Source: Granulosicoccus sp965367215
Lineage (GTDB): Bacteria; Pseudomonadota; Gammaproteobacteria; Granulosicoccales; Granulosicoccaceae
Reading direction: 5' to 3'
DNA: 10,020 bases
Assembly (NCBI GenBank): GCA_965367215.1
Contig: CBDUIJ010000209.1
Location: 1 to 10,020, forward strand
Part shown: one piece after another, positions 6,596 through 10,020 of the stretch
Numbering within the stretch: the first letter of the stretch is position 1
Layout: each line of letters begins with the position of its first letter
Position numbers and translations under genes: made by a program
The notes under the pieces: generated by a model
Databases searched by the model: none
Told to the model about the DNA's origin: nothing
The model's input: the letters and a program-made list of their open reading frames with translations, nothing else

Positions 6596-7222
6596 TCAAC
6601 GGCTTGTCGTCGCCAATTTCAGTGCAAGGCCGATGAATACGGTGCCGGCGACTCGATTCATGATGATCTGTGCCTTCGGCGAGCGCTTCAGCCACTCACC
6701 CAGGAAGCCGGCTCCCCAGGCTACCAGGCCGAATACCAGGATCGTCGACACAATGAAGATGCCTCCGAACAGGACGATCTGTGCGGCGACAGAGCCGCGA
6801 GTCGGGTCGGCAAATTGCGGCAGAAAGGCGAGAAAGAAGATGGCGACCTTGGGGTTCGTCACGTTCATGACGATGCCGCGAACGTAAAGCTGTTTCAGGC
6901 TGGTTTGACCGCCTCCGCCATTGGCAAGGCTGGAGGCGCCAGCTCGAAATGCCTGCCAGGCGAGATAGATCAGATAGGCAGCACCAATCAGCTTCAGGAT
7001 CGTGAATGCGACCACTGACGCCTGAAACACGGCAGCAACGCCGACGGCAACAGCGGTTGTGTGGACAAGCAAACCGGTACAGAGTCCCAGAGTGACCACC
7101 AGCCCTGCCAGACGACCATGCAAGGCGGACTGCGTCAGCACGAATATATTGTCCGGCCCGGGAACGAGGCCCAGCACCACAGAGGCTGCGAAAAAGACTG
7201 CACACACGTCTAGAGGAATCAT
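6596..7222 (-). CDS. LysE/RhtB family amino-acid exporter
   Basis: The 208-residue protein is an inner-membrane exporter of the LysE superfamily, which expels amino acids or derivatives such as homoserine, threonine or lysine. The signature LVPGPDNIFVL (19-29) follows the first membrane segment. Further hydrophobic segments lie at about 38-65, 68-90, 118-138, 145-172 and near the C-terminus, agreeing with the family's six. MNVTNPKVAIFFLAFLPQF (positions 119-137) is the second classic LysE/RhtB motif. The ATG at 7222 gives a normal N-terminus, though no strong ribosome site is seen. It is convergent with the GNAT gene and divergent from the Tat-cyclase operon. The substrate cannot be predicted from sequence. 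LysE genes are often paired with a divergent LysR or Lrp regulator; none is here. Confidence 0.92.
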   Translation of the reverse strand: MIPLDVCAVFFAASVVLGLVPGPDNIFVLTQSALHGRLAGLVVTLGLCTGLLVHTTAVAVGVAAVFQASVVAFTILKLIGAAYLIYLAWQAFRAGASSLANGGGGQTSLKQLYVRGIVMNVTNPKVAIFFLAFLPQFADPTRGSVAAQIVLFGGIFIVSTILVFGLVAWGAGFLGEWLKRSPKAQIIMNRVAGTVFIGLALKLATTSR

Positions 7223-7561
7223 GTTGCTCTGGGCCGGTTCACTTCCGATTTCGGATATTAGCCTTTTTTGGCAAGGATCTTCAGGAATATGGGAGAGCTC
7301 ACTGCAAGTGATGCTGTGCCAGCGATGAGGAGTGTGGGTGGAATTGCCGTGTTCCAGGCGTCATGGGCGAAAAGGGTGCAGTCATGGATTACCTGCTCTC
7401 AAGTGCATAAATTGCTTTACTCGACAGGTCGCTCGCATTTAGGATCAGATCAAGGCCCGAAGTCACCATGGCTGTGAATATCAACGGGATTTCAGGCTGA
7501 TCAGACTTTTTCCAGTACGCGAGAGAACTTTACATCGAATTCCAATCAGGAGACTGTCAGG
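7223..7561. other. 339-base non-coding region between divergent LysE and cyclase genes
   Basis: No gene with a convincing ribosome site or family was found here. Near the LysE start is a palindrome, TCCGA-TT-TCGGA (7244-7255). Adjoining it is a possible leftward promoter, with -10 TAATAT on the minus strand at 7255-7260 and a weak -35, TGAAGA, at 7278-7283, 17 bases apart. On the right side, TTGCTT (7412-7417) could be a -35 for the cyclase operon, but no good -10 follows at the right distance. The cyclase has a clear AGGAG (7548-7552). The stretch is slightly richer in A+T than its neighbours, as expected for a regulatory region. Confidence 0.4.
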
Positions 7562-8404
7562 ATGTGCGATCTATGTGTAATCAATGCCGTCAAGAAGAAA
7601 ATGCTGGAGAAGGGCTCAGCGGACGAATCCGCTCGACGTGATTTTCTGAAACGGGCCGCTATCGGCGCCACGATCGCTGCCGGCGCCGGGGCTGTTGCTA
7701 CACCATCGCTTGCTCAGGGTGCCAGTACCGTAGAGGATCTGACGCACGAGCTGCATCCCGATTTCCCTACCTTCTTCGGAGAGTCCGGGTTCTCCATGGA
7801 CCAGCTCTACAATTTCAAGGACAACGGATTCAATCTGTTCACCTATAACGTGAACGAACATACCGGTACGCATATCGATGCACCCTTGCATTTCTCCGCT
7901 GATGGTCAATCTGTTGCGGAGATTCCCGTGGAGAATCTCGTTGTGCCTCTTTGCATCATCGATATTGCCAGCCGCGCCGAATCCGATGCGGATACGCAAT
8001 TGACCCCCGAAGATATCAAGGCGTGGATTGCCAGCAACGGTGATATTCCGGATAAGGCCTGTATTGCGATGCACTCTGGTTGGGCCCGGTATGTGAATGA
8101 GGCAAGGTTTCGCAACAGCGATGATGATGGAGTACAGCATTATCCCGGTTTCCATGTAGACGCTGTGCAGATGCTGATGGAAGAGACCGGGGCCGTGGGT
8201 ATTGCGGTGGATACGCTGTCACTGGATCATGGCATGTCACCGGACTTCGCTACCCACTATGCGTGGCTGCCGAGCAATCGCTGGGGAATAGAGAATATCG
8301 CCAATCTGGACAAGCTGCCGGCGAAGGGGGCCACACTGGTTGTCGGCGCGCCGAAGCACCGGGGAGGTACCGGCGGTCCCTGTCGCGTATTTGCGATGGT
8401 ATGA
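7562..8404 (+). CDS. Tat-exported cyclase-family metal-dependent hydrolase
   Basis: The 280-residue protein belongs to the cyclase/kynurenine-formamidase-like superfamily. These enzymes bind a divalent metal (usually Mn or Zn) and hydrolyse amide, lactam or ester bonds; isatin hydrolase and arylformamidase are relatives. The metal motif is HTGTHIDAPLHF (100-111: H100, H104, D106, H110). Further conserved parts are MHSGW (170-174), YPGFHVDAVQ (194-203), VGIAVDTLSLDHG (212-224) and KHRGGTGGPCRVFAM near the end. A Tat signal lies at about 23-53: ARRDFLKRA, then an A/G-rich core, with probable cleavage after SLA. It acts in the periplasm if exported. Ahead of the Tat motif is a 23-residue extension opening with MCDLCV, a CxxC pair. 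AGGAG lies 9 bases before the ATG. It is followed after 56 bases by an AhpD-like gene. The substrate is unknown. Confidence 0.88.
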   Translation: MCDLCVINAVKKKMLEKGSADESARRDFLKRAAIGATIAAGAGAVATPSLAQGASTVEDLTHELHPDFPTFFGESGFSMDQLYNFKDNGFNLFTYNVNEHTGTHIDAPLHFSADGQSVAEIPVENLVVPLCIIDIASRAESDADTQLTPEDIKAWIASNGDIPDKACIAMHSGWARYVNEARFRNSDDDGVQHYPGFHVDAVQMLMEETGAVGIAVDTLSLDHGMSPDFATHYAWLPSNRWGIENIANLDKLPAKGATLVVGAPKHRGGTGGPCRVFAMV

Positions 8405-8460
8405 ACGCGCCCAACGTGGACTACTTTCACTACCGACGACGGCACTGCAAGGGCTGACTG

Positions 8461-8874
8461 ATGGCTACCATTGAACTGAACGACGACCCCGAGGCGGATC
8501 CTCGGGTCAAGGCCGTATTTGATGAAATACGTCAGATGCGAGGCACGGATTACATCAACAACCTCTGGCGTTACCTTGCCTTCGATGCCGACTTGCTGGA
8601 GAACGTCTGGCGTGATGTGCGCGATCTGATGGCAACGGAAACACTGATCGACTTCAAGACGAAGGAGATGGTGTATCTCGCAGTCTCCATAGCCAATGCT
8701 TGCCAGTATTGCGTTCACTCACATACGGCAGCTGCCAAGGCGCGAGGGATGAGTGATGCGGAACATGCCGAGTTGCTGCGTATCGTCATGACTGCGGGAC
8801 GAACCAATCATCTGCTCAATGGCATGCAGGTGCCGGTGGATGCGGTATTCGATACCGATCAGGCCGGTAAATAG
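8461..8874 (+). CDS. AhpD-like carboxymuconolactone decarboxylase-family protein
   Basis: The 137-residue all-helical protein has the AhpD signature CQYCVHSH (residues 81-88: C81, C84, H88), with Glu69 upstream. In the characterised AhpD this EX(n)CxxCxxxH set forms a thiol peroxidase/reductase centre. In other members of the family the same fold serves as a decarboxylase or has no known reaction. The protein lacks a signal peptide, so it should be cytoplasmic. AAGGG lies 7 bases before the ATG. It sits 56 bases after the Tat-cyclase on the same strand and before a strong terminator-like repeat, so the two are probably a two-gene operon. No AhpC gene is nearby, which argues against a classical alkylhydroperoxide role. 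It may handle a product of the cyclase's pathway, which is inference. Confidence 0.85.
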   Translation: MATIELNDDPEADPRVKAVFDEIRQMRGTDYINNLWRYLAFDADLLENVWRDVRDLMATETLIDFKTKEMVYLAVSIANACQYCVHSHTAAAKARGMSDAEHAELLRIVMTAGRTNHLLNGMQVPVDAVFDTDQAGK

Positions 8875-8984
8875 CAGGTTTCGTCAAAGGGTATGAGCAG
8901 GAGGGGCAGATCCTGCCCGGGGGAACAGATGTCGGACTGAAGACTTCAAGCCCGGCAAGTATGAAACGTGCTCGCAATGACAAC

Positions 8985-9012
8985 AGGAGGCCTCGTCACC
9001 TTGAGGCCTCCT
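8985..9012. terminator. Bidirectional terminator-like hairpin
   Basis: A perfect 10-base inverted repeat, AGGAGGCCTC (8985-8994) and GAGGCCTCCT (9003-9012), surrounds an 8-base loop. It lies between the stop of the AhpD-like gene (+) and the stop of the dehydrogenase (-). The stem is strong and GC-rich, and its symmetry lets it act on both strands. The following T-rich tract is poor on either side, so efficiency is uncertain. Confidence 0.65.
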
Positions 9013-9027
9013 TCAGTCGATTATTAC

Positions 9028-10020
9028 CTAGAACGATTCAACAACAATCTTGCCACGCGCCTTGCCTGTTTCGATGAGCGCATGCGCCTTGCGAATATTC
9101 TCGGCATTGATCGGGCTGAGTACGGTATCAAGCGTCGTTCGAATACGGCCTGCATCGATTTCTGCGGCGACATAGCTCAGCAGCTTGTGCTGTTCGATCA
9201 TGTCGGGTGTTTGATGCATTGCACGGGTGAACATGAATTCCCAATGCAGACTGGCGGCTTTGACCTTCATGCCGTCCATGGGCATCGGCAAGTCGGTGGC
9301 ATCGATAGTGACGATGCCACCTTGAGGTCGAATCAGCTCGACAGCAGTTTCCCAGTGACGCATGTCATTGAAGATGGCGATGTGATCCACGTGATCGAAG
9401 CCCAGCGCGCGAACCTGTTCCACCATCGGTTCACGGTGATTGACGACATGGTCCGCACCCAGTTCCTTGACCCAGTCACTGGTTTCAGGCCGAGAAGCCG
9501 TGGCAATGACGACCAGTCCGGCCGCCTTGGCGAGCTGGATGCCGATGGAGCCGACACCGCCACCGGCGCCGATGATCAGGATTGACTGACCCTTGTTTTC
9601 GCCATCGCGATGAATGCCGAGTCGATCGAAGAAGGCTTCATAGGCTGTGATCGTGGTCAGTGGCAATGCAGCCGCCTCTGCAAATCCCAGGCTTGTCGGT
9701 TTGGTGCCGACGATACGCTCGTCCACCAGCTGAAATTCTGCATTGCTGCCGGAGCGTGTGATGTCACCGGCGTAATAGACTTCGTCACCGGGCTTGAAGA
9801 GTGTGACATCAGGGCCGACGGACTCGACGACACCACTCGCGTCCCAGCCCAGCACTCGAGGAGTTTCCTCTACCGTATCCTTGGGGGAGCGTACTTTCGT
9901 ATCCACCGGATTGATGGACACGGCCTTGACTGCAACGAGTATGTCGCGACCTTCAGCAACAGGCTTGTCGAGCTCGACATCCAGAAATGCGTCGGGGTTT
10001 TCAACGGGCAGGTAGTGAGT
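9028..10020 (-). CDS. Zinc-less medium-chain dehydrogenase/quinone oxidoreductase-like protein (start outside the window)
   Basis: The frame is open from the TAG at 9028-9030 to the right edge, so at least 330 residues are visible. The first visible residues, THYLPVENPDAFLDVELDKP, match an ordinary N-terminus of this family, so only a few residues are missing. A GTG at 9921 opens the SINPVDTKVR segment, but it lies 33 codons inside the conserved N-terminal domain and is not the start. The Rossmann motif is GAGGGVGSIGIQLAKAAG, about residues 151-168 of the visible part. GWDASGVVESVG replaces the GHExxG of zinc alcohol dehydrogenases, so a catalytic zinc is not expected despite the family's common name, zinc-binding alcohol dehydrogenase family protein. 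It likely reduces a quinone, enone or similar with NADPH. It is convergent with the AhpD-like gene. Confidence 0.9.
   Translation of the reverse strand, partial: THYLPVENPDAFLDVELDKPVAEGRDILVAVKAVSINPVDTKVRSPKDTVEETPRVLGWDASGVVESVGPDVTLFKPGDEVYYAGDITRSGSNAEFQLVDERIVGTKPTSLGFAEAAALPLTTITAYEAFFDRLGIHRDGENKGQSILIIGAGGGVGSIGIQLAKAAGLVVIATASRPETSDWVKELGADHVVNHREPMVEQVRALGFDHVDHIAIFNDMRHWETAVELIRPQGGIVTIDATDLPMPMDGMKVKAASLHWEFMFTRAMHQTPDMIEQHKLLSYVAAEIDAGRIRTTLDTVLSPINAENIRKAHALIETGKARGKIVVESF

Noticed and set aside
7478..7510. A 10-codon open frame (MAVNINGISG) in the gap before the cyclase
   Set aside because: It has no good ribosome site and no regulatory-peptide features such as runs of one residue followed by a terminator; short frames of this size occur by chance.
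8968..9585. A rightward 205-codon open frame at the right end
   Set aside because: It crosses the terminator-like hairpin and lies antisense to the clear dehydrogenase frame.
1..10020. Defence system, mobile element, CRISPR array or prophage
   Set aside because: No transposase, integrase, nuclease, toxin-antitoxin pair, spaced repeats or att-like duplications were seen; all genes look like ordinary metabolic or transport genes.

Overview
The window looks like chromosomal DNA of a Gram-negative proteobacterium, most likely a gammaproteobacterium. This rests on dense short-spaced genes, moderately high GC, Tat-type signal peptides, a cobinamide-salvage gene and the style of the protein families. 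I cannot name the genus from sequence alone. I see no rRNA, tRNA, CRISPR array, IS element or phage gene.

Layout. (1) At the left edge is the tail of a small Tat-exported protein of unknown function (+), convergent with cobU (-), the cobinamide kinase/guanylyltransferase. (2) A short divergent region with two small palindromes separates cobU from a rightward cluster. The cluster starts with a beta-hydroxyacid dehydrogenase (292 aa), followed by larA, larC, larE and larB. The lar genes are packed with stop/start overlaps (ATGA and GTGA) and encode a nickel-pincer-dependent 2-hydroxyacid racemase/epimerase plus the full enzyme set for its cofactor. LarB carboxylates and hydrolyses nicotinic acid adenine dinucleotide, LarE inserts sulfur, LarC inserts nickel, and LarA uses the finished cofactor. 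(3) A GNAT acetyltransferase follows on the same strand, convergent with a LysE/RhtB amino-acid exporter (-). (4) After a 339-base non-coding stretch come a Tat-exported cyclase-family metal hydrolase and an AhpD-like CxxC protein (+), probably co-transcribed. (5) A strong inverted repeat separates these from a convergent zinc-less medium-chain dehydrogenase (-) that runs off the right edge.

The most notable content is the complete lar module headed by a dehydrogenase. LarA keeps every catalytic residue I can place against the characterised Lactobacillus plantarum enzyme. LarE carries a three-cysteine set (CxxC plus a distal Cys), which suggests the iron-sulfur-cluster class rather than the single-use sacrificial class. 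The substrate of LarA cannot be read from the sequence; the adjacent dehydrogenase suggests a hydroxyacid other than, or in addition to, lactate. Nothing here is clearly a new system. The second most interesting item is the cyclase/AhpD pair, because of the cysteine-bearing extension ahead of the Tat signal.
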